DNA of 64,000 nucleotides from Thereva unica (lineage: Eukaryota; Arthropoda; Insecta; Diptera; Therevidae). Position 1 is the first letter of the stretch. The number at the start of each line of letters is the position of its first letter. The DNA lies in the NCBI GenBank assembly GCA_949987705.1, contig CATLJY010000241.1, positions 1 to 64,000 of the forward strand. The letters are read 5' to 3'. Position numbers and translations under genes: made by a program. The notes beneath the pieces were generated by a model. The model did not search any database and had not been told where the DNA came from. It saw only the letters and a program-made list of their open reading frames with translations. This document shows, piece after piece, positions 21,756 to 32,426 of this stretch.

Positions 21756-24700
21756 TTAAAGTTGGGTTTTATTTTCATAAAACGGTTTCAAGCGGTTATT
21801 ATGAACGGTGACCAATCTCCTATTTATTTTGATGGTAGTGTTTACAGCGCTTGGGACCGAAACTACTGTATAGGGCCCGACCCAGATTTGGGATAATTTA
21901 TGCTTCCGAGCTTCGTTACGTAGGAGGACTTTGTCCCCTACGTGGAGTGTGAGTGGGCGTACGTTCCCATCATAATATGCCTTGTAGCGGTTTTTGCTAG
22001 CAAGAAGGTTCTTGCGGGCTAGGGCATAAGATTTTTGCAACTTATACCGGAGTTGGTGGTAGTAACTCTCGTGGTTGTAAAGTGGCTCCGGGTTGCGTTT
22101 AAGGTTGGACGGGACGTCGGCAATGAAACCATATAGGCAGTCCATGGGGGTAAGTTTGGTCCCCTCGTGTACGCTATTATTGTACACGAACGCTGCCGTG
22201 CGCAGAAACTGGTCCCAATTGTTTGGGCTCTCATCTACTATTGTACGTAGGTACTCGATTAGAGGTCTATGAGCTCGTTCTAGCGCGCCATTGGATTGTG
22301 GGTGGTAGGCTGAGGTCTGAAGTTTTTTAACTTTTAAGAGCCTACACACGCCCTTGAAGAGATCACTCAGGAAATTTGATCCCTGGTCGGTGACTATTTG
22401 TTTGGGTATGCGATAGCGCGTGACGATTTCGTCGAAGAAAATTTGTGCTATCGTTTGGGCTTCCCCATTGGGAATGGCATACCAGTCGACGAATTTTGTC
22501 AGGTTATCCTGGAAGGTTAGGATGTATTTGTTTCCGGAATGGGTTTCTTCCAGGGGACCTACTACGTCTAAATAGACTTTTTCGAAGGGCTTTTCTGCTA
22601 TGTCTGTAATAACCATGGGCATTCGGAATTGTCCAGAGGCCTTCATGGTTTGACATTTCTTGCACCTTCTTATGTAGCGAGTGATATCGCGGAACATGTG
22701 TCTCCACCAATATTTACGACGTACGCGATTATATGTCTTAACGACTCCCTGGTGTCCGCCGAAAGGGGAGTCGTGGTAGTCTTTCAGTATTGTAGTGATT
22801 TCTTCGGGACTTGTAATCACTTCAACTTTCCTTCGTAGCTCGCTGGAGCTATCCTTGGAGGCTTCGACGGGTTGGGGAATTTCCGTTCCCAAGTCTATTT
22901 CTTTAGGCCCTTCGTCGATATTGGGGGCTTCTGCAGTTGGAACGAGTTCGCCTTTTTCCTCATCCTGCATTTTTTGTGCCTGAGCCCTAGTGACCGCGTT
23001 GCATTGTTTCGGTCGTTCACTAGGAGGCAATGTATTCCCGTTTCTCTCGGGTGATATAGTTAGGGGTTCACCGGGTTGGTGAATTAGAGCTTCCACCGTG
23101 AAGGTATTGGACTCTTCTGCTCTTTGGGGAATCCGGCTGAGAGCATCAGCATTCGTATTGTATTTACCCGGTTTATACTCAATTTGGTAATCGTATTCGG
23201 ACAGTTTATGGTGAAACCTAACGAGTCGAGTTGTGGGGTCCTTGACGTTGAAGACTCCCTTGAGAGGTTTATGATCTGTAAAGACCGTAAACTTTCGACC
23301 CATCAAATAACACCTGAAGTTTTTAACAGCCCATACTATGGCTAGCAGCTCCTTTTCGACGGTGGAGTAATTGCGCTCCGCCTTGTTTAGAGTGCGACTT
23401 GCATAAGCTATGGGCTGGTCTTGGCCTACGATTCCTTGAGAGAGGACTGCTCCGAGTGCCTCACTGCTGGCGTCCGTTGTTAGATTGAACGGTTTTTCGA
23501 AATCAGGGTATATCAGCAGTGGTGGGGAGACTAAAGAACGCTTCACCGTTTGAAATGCTTCCTCGCATTTTGGCGTCCATGAAAATTTCACGCCCTTTCT
23601 TAGCAAATTGGTTAGGGGGCGTACTATCTTAGAAAATTCTGGGATGAATTTTCTATAGTAGTTGGCGAGGCCCAAGAAGGACTGGACTTGTCTGACGGTT
23701 CGTGGCGCCGGGAAGTTTTGGACACATTCCGTTTTTCTGGAGTCTGGTAGGGCTCCCTTTTCAGAGCATACATGGCCCAGGTAGACTACTTCCTTTTTCA
23801 AAAATTGGCATTTCTCCGGTTGCAATTTGAGGTTGTTTTCCCTCAACCGGTCGAATATGCGTCGTAGCTTGGAATTATGATCCTCAAGGTTCTTACCATA
23901 GATGACTATGTCATCTAGGTAGACGAAGCATTCGAGGCCTTGTAGACCCGTAAGGACATAATTCATTAGTCGCTGAAACGTAGCCGGGGCACCTTTTAAC
24001 CCGAACGGCATACGTTTGAACTCATAGTGGCCATAGTTCGTGCTAAAAGCCGTCTTGGGGCGATCCTGTGGTTCCACTAGTACCTGGTGGTAACCACTGG
24101 CCAAGTCGAGGGTAGAGAAGTATCTCGAGTGACCGAGCTGGTCCAGGATGTCCTCGATCCTTGGTAAGGGATATGCATCACCTATTGTCTTTTCATTAAT
24201 TTTGCGGAAATCCACTACTACGCGCCATTTTTTCTCACCGTCGGGGCCCGGTTTTTTCGGTACCACTAGGAGGGGTGAGTTCCACGGACTTTTACTGGGT
24301 TGGACAATATCGTTGTCCAACATTTCTTCTAATTGGTCATTAATGACTTGTCTCTGAGTTTCCGGTAGTCTATACATTTTTTGGTTAATGTATTGGTCGT
24401 AGACCATGGGGATTTCGTGTCTTAGAGCTTCCGTGTAGGTTAGCTTGTCCCCTTTTAAGTGGAATATATCGGCATATTCGTAACAAAGATCCCGTATGGA
24501 CCGCTTCTCGTCGGCCGTTAGAGGGTGGTCGAGGCTGAGTTCCTCGTCTAGCTGTTTGAAGCGCGTTTCACGCTCAAGGTCCGGATCCTCTTGGTCCGGG
24601 AATATGTATCGTAGATGACGGATGGAATCGATTTCCTTTTCATTCGTTCCCAACTTCACTTCTGCCCTTTTTCCCTGGGGTATACCTTGCGGGATTGCAC

Positions 24701-25790
24701 CATTATTGGGCATACTTTGGAGTCTTGCGTTAGATGACGATGGGGTACTGGCGTTCCTGAGACCGTCTGGTTCAGAGCCTGTAAGATACTCACATACGTC
24801 ATTAGCATTTGTTGGAGACTTAGGGTTGTTGTTAGAGGCTAGGTGAATAGTCGTGTAGTCTTTGACTGGGGCGAGCGTAAGGGATAGGCTCGTCAGGACT
24901 ACTGGTTGGGTGTTAACGTTGATGAGACCAACATACACTGTTTTTGTTCCAGCTGGCAAGAGAGAATTGGCGAGGAATACTCCTTCGCTCGGCTCGTAAG
25001 ATTCACAGAGCATTTCCTCCTCTAATCTTAGGGGAATGGGGACCACCATTTGAGACCGGCTTGGTAGGCGAATGGATTTCTCCAATGCCACGTTATATTT
25101 GCCTGAATTGGCCTCATAGTCGTTGGAGTTGTTTTCCAACCTTGAACCATCTAGAGATAGGCAGCTGGTATTCCTCTCTGAGGCTACCTGGGAGACACCA
25201 CCGGGGTTTATATCGGCTACTACGAGTTGAGATTCCCTAGTTTGGGTTTGCTCCTGCTGCTCTCTAGTGTTTGACTTGGCGGATCCATTGCGTAATGGAA
25301 TTGCAATTTCTACTGGGTTGATTTCCGTGCGAGGAAATCGCAGTGTTTGGTTTGGGCCTTCGACGTTACAGTTTTTGGAAAGAAAGTCGTTTCCTAATAG
25401 ACCATCGTTAGGGATTTCTTGTGTATTTTGCACAATTTGGAAGGTGCATGGGAGGGGGGCGTTTAGAATGATGTTCCCCTGACAGCTCCCTAATGTTTGT
25501 CCTTGGCCGTATGGCGTTTGTAGTGTGCATTTTTTAGTGGGATCTGGTAGGTTAGGGTCCTTTAGTTTTTTATGTTTTAATATACTGACCTCAGCGCCGG
25601 TGTCCACTGCTAGGTCAGCTTTGCCGTTAAGGCTTATGTCTAGAGGAAGAGTGACGAGTGGAACACTTGGTTCGGGCGCATGAGGCCCCCCTTTAATATT
25701 TTGTGGACTTATTATCGGGCCGGGGTTTCTTGGTCCGACTGCGGGGAGTTTCCCGCTTGTTGTGATTCCCAGCGCTGTCTTTGATGACAA
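21756..25790 (-). CDS. pol: Element A Pol (PR-RT-RH-IN), intact
   Basis: 1344 codons without a stop. In order: aspartic protease (AVDTGAEVSIL, about 57-66), RT with PFGLKGAPATFQR and the catalytic FVYLDDIV, RNase H ([22 protein letters not shown]), then integrase with a zinc motif ending CKKCQTMK and a catalytic triad seen as [18 protein letters not shown] and SNGALERAH. The C-terminus carries a GPYTVV block. It shares the frame of gag but is one step from the nucleocapsid frame, as expected for ribosomal frameshifting. The true first residue is therefore not the first Met. It copies the RNA and inserts the DNA. Confidence 0.95.
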   Translation of the reverse strand: MSSKTALGITTSGKLPAVGPRNPGPIISPQNIKGGPHAPEPSVPLVTLPLDISLNGKADLAVDTGAEVSILKHKKLKDPNLPDPTKKCTLQTPYGQGQTLGSCQGNIILNAPLPCTFQIVQNTQEIPNDGLLGNDFLSKNCNVEGPNQTLRFPRTEINPVEIAIPLRNGSAKSNTREQQEQTQTRESQLVVADINPGGVSQVASERNTSCLSLDGSRLENNSNDYEANSGKYNVALEKSIRLPSRSQMVVPIPLRLEEEMLCESYEPSEGVFLANSLLPAGTKTVYVGLINVNTQPVVLTSLSLTLAPVKDYTTIHLASNNNPKSPTNANDVCEYLTGSEPDGLRNASTPSSSNARLQSMPNNGAIPQGIPQGKRAEVKLGTNEKEIDSIRHLRYIFPDQEDPDLERETRFKQLDEELSLDHPLTADEKRSIRDLCYEYADIFHLKGDKLTYTEALRHEIPMVYDQYINQKMYRLPETQRQVINDQLEEMLDNDIVQPSKSPWNSPLLVVPKKPGPDGEKKWRVVVDFRKINEKTIGDAYPLPRIEDILDQLGHSRYFSTLDLASGYHQVLVEPQDRPKTAFSTNYGHYEFKRMPFGLKGAPATFQRLMNYVLTGLQGLECFVYLDDIVIYGKNLEDHNSKLRRIFDRLRENNLKLQPEKCQFLKKEVVYLGHVCSEKGALPDSRKTECVQNFPAPRTVRQVQSFLGLANYYRKFIPEFSKIVRPLTNLLRKGVKFSWTPKCEEAFQTVKRSLVSPPLLIYPDFEKPFNLTTDASSEALGAVLSQGIVGQDQPIAYASRTLNKAERNYSTVEKELLAIVWAVKNFRCYLMGRKFTVFTDHKPLKGVFNVKDPTTRLVRFHHKLSEYDYQIEYKPGKYNTNADALSRIPQRAEESNTFTVEALIHQPGEPLTISPERNGNTLPPSERPKQCNAVTRAQAQKMQDEEKGELVPTAEAPNIDEGPKEIDLGTEIPQPVEASKDSSSELRRKVEVITSPEEITTILKDYHDSPFGGHQGVVKTYNRVRRKYWWRHMFRDITRYIRRCKKCQTMKASGQFRMPMVITDIAEKPFEKVYLDVVGPLEETHSGNKYILTFQDNLTKFVDWYAIPNGEAQTIAQIFFDEIVTRYRIPKQIVTDQGSNFLSDLFKGVCRLLKVKKLQTSAYHPQSNGALERAHRPLIEYLRTIVDESPNNWDQFLRTAAFVYNNSVHEGTKLTPMDCLYGFIADVPSNLKRNPEPLYNHESYYHQLRYKLQKSYALARKNLLASKNRYKAYYDGNVRPLTLHVGDKVLLRNEARKHKLSQIWVGPYTVVSVPSAVNTTIKINRRLVTVHNNRLKPFYENKTQL

Positions 25791-26320
25791 TCGTCTACTT
25801 GGTGACCACGTCTGTGGCAGAAATCACATCTATATCTAATATTAAACACTGACCTTGTGTTATTGGTTGCCTGTTGACGGTCATTGGGTTGGTTGGTTCC
25901 ATTATTCATGGGTCGGTTGTTTGGTTGTCTATTATTATTCTGGTTAGGGGGTTGTTGGTCGGAATAGCGATAATTACCCATAGGTTGTGACCGCGGGTCT
26001 GGGTAACGGTTGTTACCTTGGTACTGAGACCGCTGGTTGGGGTAACGATTGTTATTGTTATTATTATATGTAGGGCCCTGGTTCTGGTAGCGATTATTAC
26101 CATTATTGTATGAAGTCCCCTCGTTTCGGTAACGATTATTATTGTTATTATATGAGGACCTTGGAGGCTCAACTGGTTGGGGGCAGTCCCTCGCGTCGTG
26201 CGAGTTGGACCGGCAGATTATGCAGAAGGGTGTATTTTTGCGTTTCAAACAGTCCGCATAAGTATGCCCTCTGTTTCTGCAATAGCTACAGGTGATGTTT
26301 AAGGGTTTATTTTCATTTTT
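25712..26320 (-). CDS. gag: Element A nucleocapsid part of Gag
   Basis: Three zinc knuckles lie in one frame: CSYCRNRGHTYADC (upstream of 26248), CIICRSNSHDARDC and CDFCHRRGHQVDDC. Between the second and third lies a long Asn/Arg/Tyr/Gln-rich region. It overlaps the start of pol by about 80 nt. Relative to the capsid part of Gag the frame changes at an A-run near 26,320, so either this copy has a one-base lesion or it uses an unusual shift. It packages the RNA. Confidence 0.8.
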   Translation of the reverse strand, partial: KNENKPLNITCSYCRNRGHTYADCLKRKNTPFCIICRSNSHDARDCPQPVEPPRSSYNNNNNRYRNEGTSYNNGNNRYQNQGPTYNNNNNNRYPNQRSQYQGNNRYPDPRSQPMGNYRYSDQQPPNQNNNRQPNNRPMNNGTNQPNDRQQATNNTRSVFNIRYRCDFCHRRGHQVDDCHQRQRWESQQAGNSPQSDQETPAR

Positions 26321-27547
26321 TGGAACGGAGCTTAAAGTTGTTACTTGGTTGGCGCTTTGTAGTGGCGCCGCCCGGCGGTATTGTTTGTATTGTGTTTGTT
26401 TGGTTTGTGGGTGGGGCGTATGCGGTGTACATCACCTGTGGATTTATCGGATTCTGGAGTGTTGTTTGCGGCGTTGTTGGTGTTGGCGGGGCGGTATACT
26501 GAGTGTTTGTACTGGGCGTATGTGTTGGGGCTGTTTGATAGATATTTTCCGGCATATAGGTAGGGACTGGTTGTCCATAAGGGTTATATGCCGGTTGAGG
26601 CACTGTCATTTGATAGGAGGCATACATAGAATTTTGTTGCAGCTTCTCCATATCTAGTGCCTTTTGGGTTAGGCTATCCAATGTGTCTTCTCCCAGAGTC
26701 AGGAGATACTGGCAGAGGTGGGGGTTAGTAACCCCACTTCGCAGGGCATTTTTCGCGAAGTCTTGTAGTTGGGCCTTTACGGCCGGTGCTGCCATCGCAC
26801 CGTATTTAGTGGTGGCTGCTTCTTCGCATAAAGACAATTGTTGTTTGATCCTAGTGGTATAGGCCGTGAGCGGCTCTAAGGGAAACTGGCGTAATTGAAT
26901 TAATTTGTTGACCAGTTCTTGATATGTTTCCCTAGGGAGATAGGTCCTGTTTAGGAGGTTTTCTGCCTCCTCAAAAGTGGCGGGTTGGGAGGAGGCAATC
27001 AGTTGATAGGCCTCTCCCCGAAGCCTAGTTGGGTAAATTTGAATAAAGGCGGCCTTTTCTTGTTCTGTCAGGCACTGTAGTACCCGACGGCAACAGCCTA
27101 GGAACATTTGCAGTTCAGTTGCCATCGTTGGGTTTTGGCCGCCAGAGAATAAAGGGACTAGTTGGGCCGTTAATTTGGCGACTTTAATATATTCGTCGGC
27201 CATGGCTGTAGGAAATTCTTTTTGTAGTAAAGATTCGACAAGACGACTGTCTTGAAAGGTCCCCTCCTCTTCCTCTAGGAGGGACAAGGATCGGGTAGAG
27301 AGATCGACCCAATCCGCGAGTAGGTCTATTGGGGCGTAATCGGGATCGGGCGGTTCAGTGTTACTGTTTTCACAATGGTCCCTATCCTCTATGCTAACCT
27401 TATCTACTACTTCAAGGGGGCGTGGGAGACTGTTTTTGAAATTGAAGAGGTCCTGTTTAAATTTTAGGGCCTCCTCTTTGAATGCTTCGACTTTAGCCTT
27501 TCTTTCTAGGCTGGCCCTTTGGATTTGTTTATCCACGGCCTCAAAAT
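26313..27547 (-). CDS. gag: Element A Gag, capsid part (3' piece)
   Basis: About 410 codons after the element B insertion. It carries a charged helical N-terminal stretch, then a Ty3-type capsid (FLGCCRRVLQCL, LRGEAYQLI, RQFPLEPLTAY) and a Pro/Thr/Gln-rich tail. It ends at an A-run where the zinc knuckles continue in another frame. The reading frame at its 5' edge (27547) matches that of the piece at 34819-35155 once one copy of GTACT is counted, so B interrupted an otherwise open gag. Confidence 0.85.
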
Positions 27548-27552
27548 GTACT

Positions 27553-27857
27553 TGTAGACTGGCCTCGTGGTTCTGACCACTTACGATATAACCGGCCGCT
27601 ACTAGATTTTGGGATTTATTAATAGTTTTAATTGAAATAACTAATCCGAAATGTATATATATATAGCGTTTATTTAATTCTTAACTATCAATTACTTTTT
27701 ACTGCGCGCCAACCCGAAACGTCCGAACATCGTGGAAGCTCCAGCAGAAAAGGGACGTTGTTCCGTTCTTCCGGATAATCTTCGAATTTTATACATGTGG
27801 TGGATGTCTTCGAAATATGTCTTCGAAATGTGAGGTCATAGACACATGACCGCCACA
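27553..27857 (-). repeat. Element B 3' LTR
   Basis: Starts TGTAGACTGG and ends ACCGCCACA on the plus strand; 305 bp, the same length as its partner, with only a few differences (for example GTGGTGG against GTGGGGG). The adjacent plus-strand CACTCCCCCTCGGTG (27859 onward) is the complement of the polypurine tract. Confidence 0.95.
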
Positions 27858-28403
27858 TCACTCCCCCTCGGTGAAAGAAGAATATGTTGGAGGTGTTGTG
27901 TTGGCTGGCTTTTGTTTGTTCTTAATTGTGGTTTTTGTTATTGTTTTTATAATTTAATTACAATTCAAATTTATATTTTTACATTTTCTTCAAATTTCTT
28001 GATAAATTAATTTTAAGTGTGCTTTTACAATTAAATTATAATTCAAATTTGTATTTTTAGAAATGTCTCTATAAAATTTTTTCTTTTAAAAAGGAAATTA
28101 TTTTACAATTTATGTAGTTAAGCTTGTTGCGTGCTTATGTTTTACTTTTACATTTAATGCCTATAGCTATAATTCATTTGTTAGTTTACATTGTTTGATT
28201 AAATACTTAAAATTTTATGAGAATGAAATTTATTGTATCATTTTACCTGAAAAATAAATTTATTGTAATAGTTGAAATTTGCTATTTTTATTAGTAATCC
28301 AAAAATTTTTATGTACAACATATTTGTTTAATCATCTTCTTAATTGATTCTATTTCATTTTATTTTTTACATATCGATATTTTGAAAGTTTTATATTTTT
28401 TAT
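27858..28403 (-). other. Element B 3' untranslated region and PPT
   Basis: AT-rich with no frame of note. The minus-strand polypurine tract CGAGGGGGAGTGA lies next to the LTR. Confidence 0.7.
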
Positions 28404-31400
28404 TTATAATAGAAACTTGACTCGTTTTTTATTTTTTGATCTAGTGTTTTGTGCGGGGGTAGACACATCAGGATTTAAAGTGTACGCGGGTTTTAACCTG
28501 TCAATGTTAATAAACTCTTGTTTACCGTTTACTAATATTTTAAAAATTTTATCTTGTCTTGATAATACTTCGTGTGGGCCTGTATATGGGGGATTGAGGC
28601 TTCCCTTATAGATTGGGTCTTTTATGAAAACATGTGAGCATATGGCTAAGTCTTGTGGGACGAAAATGTTATTTTGTTTACGATGTCTAGTATTCTTTGG
28701 TTTTATGTCGAGAATCGCGTTTCGAATGTCTATCGCCATGTTTGAGGTGAGTGTTAGGTCTGTAGGTATTTCCGTAGTTATTAATTGTCCGGGCAAGCGT
28801 AAGGCTTGTCCGAAAAGCAGTTGTGCTGGTGCTATATTTAAGTCCTCAATGATGGCTGACCTGATCCCTAAGAGTATCCATGGGATATTTTTATACCAGT
28901 TCTTAGGATCTTGGGTGGCGCGAATTGCCGTTTTGAGTTGTCTGTGGAAACGTTCTACGGAACCATTGGATTGAGGGTGATATGTGGTTGTGCGAATTTT
29001 TTGGTTGCCTAAGACGACAGAAATTTCTTTAAAGAGGGTTGACTCGAACTGAGTGCCTTGATCCGTGGTTATGGTTTTTGGAACTCCATAAACTGATATC
29101 CAACGGCGTGTGAAGGCGTCAACTATTGTATTCGCGTTCATGTTTCGTAGAGGTATGGCTTCAGGCCAATGGCTAAAACGGTCTTTGATTGTCAACAGGT
29201 ATGTGTGTCCATTAGAGGGAGGTAAAGGTCCAACTATGTCCATGTGGACGTGCTCGAATCTCCCACTGGGTACTTGAAAAGTTCCATGTGGAGAAATCGT
29301 ATGTCGTTGCGTTTTTGCTTTTTGACAAGCAATGCATGTTTTCGACCAGGAGGTTATTTCTTTGTTCATTTTTGGCCAAAAATATCGTGACGTAATTAGG
29401 TTTTTGGTTGCTCGGATTCCCGGGTGGGAAAGGTTGTGCAGCAGAGCGAATAATTCGTAGCGTAAGGGTTCTGGAACGTATGGCCTGTTTATGTTTGTGG
29501 AAGTTTCGCACCATAGCTCTGTTTGTGTCGTTGAGTCGGGTATTTTTTTTAATGTGAAAGAAGATGGTTTTGAATTTTTGCTAGCTGCCTCTATTAATTT
29601 ATGAAGCTGTATGTCTTTCTCTTGTTCGTTAACTAGAGTATGGTGGTCTATGCCTTTTTTGGTTTCTATATTTTCTAAGTGTGCTCTGGATAGTGTGTCC
29701 GATACCACGTTTTCACTGCCTTTTATGTGTCTAATATCCTGCGTAAATTGTGATATGTAATTTAGCTGGTTTATTTGTCGCGGTGATTTTTCCGCTTTCG
29801 ACGTTAAAGCGTTAGTTAATGGTTTGTGGTCCGTGTAGACCGTGAAGTTTATACCATCAACGAAATATTTGAAATATTTGATTGCTAGGAAAATTGCTAA
29901 TAGTTCTCTGTCAAATGTAGAGTATTTCTTCTCATTCGGTTTTAGCCGTTTTGAGAAAAAACTAATTGGCTCCCAATTTTTGGCACTTTTTTGTTGTAGA
30001 ACTGCGCCTACGGCGTCGCTTGAGGCGTCTACAAAAAGACTAATGTCGGCTTGCGGATTTGGGTGTGCCAATAAAGTATGGTTTTCTAAGTCTCTTTTTA
30101 TTTGTTGAAAAGCTTTTTCGTGATCCGAGGACCACTCCAGAGAGGTTTTAGTTCGTTCTCTCTTGTTTGAATCTTTGAGTAGAGCGTACAATGAACTTGA
30201 AGTTATGGCTATTTTAGGTAGAAAGCGGTGATAAAAATTTATCATGCCTAGGAAACGTTGCAATTTTTTTATCGTTGTTGGTGTTGGAAAGTCCTTTATG
30301 GCCTGGATTCTGTCTTCGGAAGGTGCTATACCGTTTGCTGTTATTTTGTGCGAAAGAAAATCTAGCTGATTTACACCTAGTAAACATTTTGCTGGGTTAA
30401 CGTTAAGTTGATATTGTTCGAGCCTAGTGAACAGTAAAGCTAAATGTTTCTTGTGTTCTTGGGGGGTTTTGCTAGCAACCAATATGTCATCTACGTAAGT
30501 AAAGATAAAATTTAGACCGGATAAAACTTCGTTGATGAAACGTTGAAATGTTTGCGCACCGTTCTTTACACCGAATGGCATTCGCAAAAATTCAAAAAGC
30601 CCAAAGGGTGTTGTCACTGCAGTTTTGTATATATCTTCCGGTGCAACCGGGATCTGATGATAAGCTCTGACAAGGTCTATTTTGGAAAAAATTGTGCAAC
30701 CGTGAAGGTTTATAGTAAAGTCCTGTATATTTGGTAGTGGATACTTATCAAAGACTGTTGCTGCGTTTAACTGCCTGTAATCTCCACAAGGTCTTAGGTC
30801 GGTGCAACCTTTCTTGGGTACCAGATGGAGTGGGGAAGCCACTGGAGAGGCTGACGGACGGCATATTCCTAACTTGACCATTAACTCAAATTCTGCCTTG
30901 GCTATGTTGTATTTTTCTGTATTAAGCCTACGTGGACGGGCGGATGGCAAGGGACCTTCAGTGTTGATTTTGTGAACGACATTGTGTTTTACTTGATCGT
31001 TGAAGTTGGGAGGTGTTATTAAAGAAGAAAATTTATTCAGTATTTTCCCATATTCGTCTTCTAGGGCATAAAGTTTTGGTGGTGAAAAATGAACCTTTCG
31101 TGAGATGCCTGTCACCGAAAGTGTAGTTGTTTGGTCTCTCAGTTGCCTGTGTCTGAGATCTACTAATAGATTATATTTGTATAGGAAATCTGCTCCTAAG
31201 ATTGGGTGATCTACGGCTGCTATCACGAAATTGTGAATGAAAACGCGGCGTAACTGAAGGTTTAATGCCAATTGTTTGGTGCCGTAGGTGGATATCAATG
31301 AGCCGTTTGCTGAAACAAGTTTGAAATCTGTCGTGGCTTGGCTTGGTTTGCATGAGCTTTTTGGTAATACCGAGATTTCCGCTCCTGTATCTACCAAAAA

Positions 31401-31427
31401 GTGTTTATTGGAATTATTATCAAACAC
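28404..31427 (-). CDS. pol: Element B Pol (PR-RT-RH-IN), intact
   Basis: About 1007 codons. It opens in the protease ([13 protein letters not shown]), followed by RT ([17 protein letters not shown], the catalytic TYVDDILVA), RNase H ([23 protein letters not shown]) and integrase with HNLSHPGI...CIACQKAK zinc ligands and a complete triad ([25 protein letters not shown]). All catalytic residues are present. The natural start is probably upstream by frameshift from gag, since the protease is reached in another frame. Confidence 0.94.
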   Translation of the reverse strand: MFDNNSNKHFLVDTGAEISVLPKSSCKPSQATTDFKLVSANGSLISTYGTKQLALNLQLRRVFIHNFVIAAVDHPILGADFLYKYNLLVDLRHRQLRDQTTTLSVTGISRKVHFSPPKLYALEDEYGKILNKFSSLITPPNFNDQVKHNVVHKINTEGPLPSARPRRLNTEKYNIAKAEFELMVKLGICRPSASPVASPLHLVPKKGCTDLRPCGDYRQLNAATVFDKYPLPNIQDFTINLHGCTIFSKIDLVRAYHQIPVAPEDIYKTAVTTPFGLFEFLRMPFGVKNGAQTFQRFINEVLSGLNFIFTYVDDILVASKTPQEHKKHLALLFTRLEQYQLNVNPAKCLLGVNQLDFLSHKITANGIAPSEDRIQAIKDFPTPTTIKKLQRFLGMINFYHRFLPKIAITSSSLYALLKDSNKRERTKTSLEWSSDHEKAFQQIKRDLENHTLLAHPNPQADISLFVDASSDAVGAVLQQKSAKNWEPISFFSKRLKPNEKKYSTFDRELLAIFLAIKYFKYFVDGINFTVYTDHKPLTNALTSKAEKSPRQINQLNYISQFTQDIRHIKGSENVVSDTLSRAHLENIETKKGIDHHTLVNEQEKDIQLHKLIEAASKNSKPSSFTLKKIPDSTTQTELWCETSTNINRPYVPEPLRYELFALLHNLSHPGIRATKNLITSRYFWPKMNKEITSWSKTCIACQKAKTQRHTISPHGTFQVPSGRFEHVHMDIVGPLPPSNGHTYLLTIKDRFSHWPEAIPLRNMNANTIVDAFTRRWISVYGVPKTITTDQGTQFESTLFKEISVVLGNQKIRTTTYHPQSNGSVERFHRQLKTAIRATQDPKNWYKNIPWILLGIRSAIIEDLNIAPAQLLFGQALRLPGQLITTEIPTDLTLTSNMAIDIRNAILDIKPKNTRHRKQNNIFVPQDLAICSHVFIKDPIYKGSLNPPYTGPHEVLSRQDKIFKILVNGKQEFINIDRLKPAYTLNPDVSTPAQNTRSKNKKRVKFLL

Positions 31428-31483
31428 GAATAGGCGGCGCGATAATTCGGGTGGCTTCGATGCCGCTGTCGAAACCGTGCAAG

Positions 31484-32426
31484 TTAGTTTTTTTGGGTTT
31501 GATTGTCTACGCTTGTCTTTCTATTATTTCTGTTGTTGGAGTTTATTACAGCAAAATTGCATGGAGCAAGGCATTTCTTGGCTTTTTCTTTAAATTTGAG
31601 GTGATACCAGCAACTATTTTGTACCGACGGCGACCGTGAGTGTTGTCTTTCAACTGTTCGACTATTGGAAAACGTTCTGTGTCTAGGTCTTGCGATGCGG
31701 GTTTCTATGCGCTTGAGTCTATTTGACAGACTATAAATGGTTTCACGTAACTTGTCTATGCTCTGTTCCTGTGAGTTGTTTGAAATATTGGTCGGGTTGC
31801 GATTGTGGCCTTGCTTTAACGACGATATTTGAGCTGTTGACGTCGTGGATTCTATCTGCGATAGAGAAAAGTTTATCTTGATCCGTTGAAGATTCAATGG
31901 CTATCAAGCAAGTTTGAGTGTTACTTGGAAGTTTGCTCATCCATAATTTCTTTAATAATTCTCTGTTTACCAAATTATTTGTGCCTGCTAGCGATTCCAT
32001 ATGGCGGAATAATTCCGACGGTTTGTAGTTCCCGATTTCTACCTTATGTAACAAAGCATCTAACCTGCGTTCTTCCGAGTCTTGTGTTCGACTTAGGAGA
32101 TGTGATTTCAAATTTTCGTACTTGTTGAGCAATGGTGGATTGAGTAAAATATCAGCTACCACTTCCATTGTTTCGGGTGGTAGTGAAGCTACAAGGTGGT
32201 CATATTTTGTATTTGAGACAGTTATGCCTTTTACACGGAATTGTGTCTCTACCTGCAAAAACCACAGGTCTGGCCGGTTGTTCCAAAAAGGTGGAATTTT
32301 TAGGGATGCCGCCATGGTTGAGGAAACTGTCTCTAACACGTTATGCTTTGATGTACCGGGTGTTTGTTGTTGTTCCAAAACTTCCTGTGGGTTTGATCGA
32401 GTTTCGTTCGATTGTTCTGTCGACAT
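31484..32426 (-). pseudogene. gag: Element B Gag, in two overlapping frames
   Basis: The first frame (31743-32426, 227 codons) begins MSTEQSNETR and has PPFWNNRPDLWFLQVE, a capsid signature of this group. Near 31840 the expected Gag continuation moves to a second frame (31484-31897) with helical LRETIYSLSNRLKRIE, an Arg/Ser-rich stretch and CWYHLKFKEKAKKCLAPC, the Cys/His nucleic-acid-binding motif of these elements. The frame change suggests a small indel, so Gag of this copy is probably broken, though a programmed shift cannot be excluded. Confidence 0.8.
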
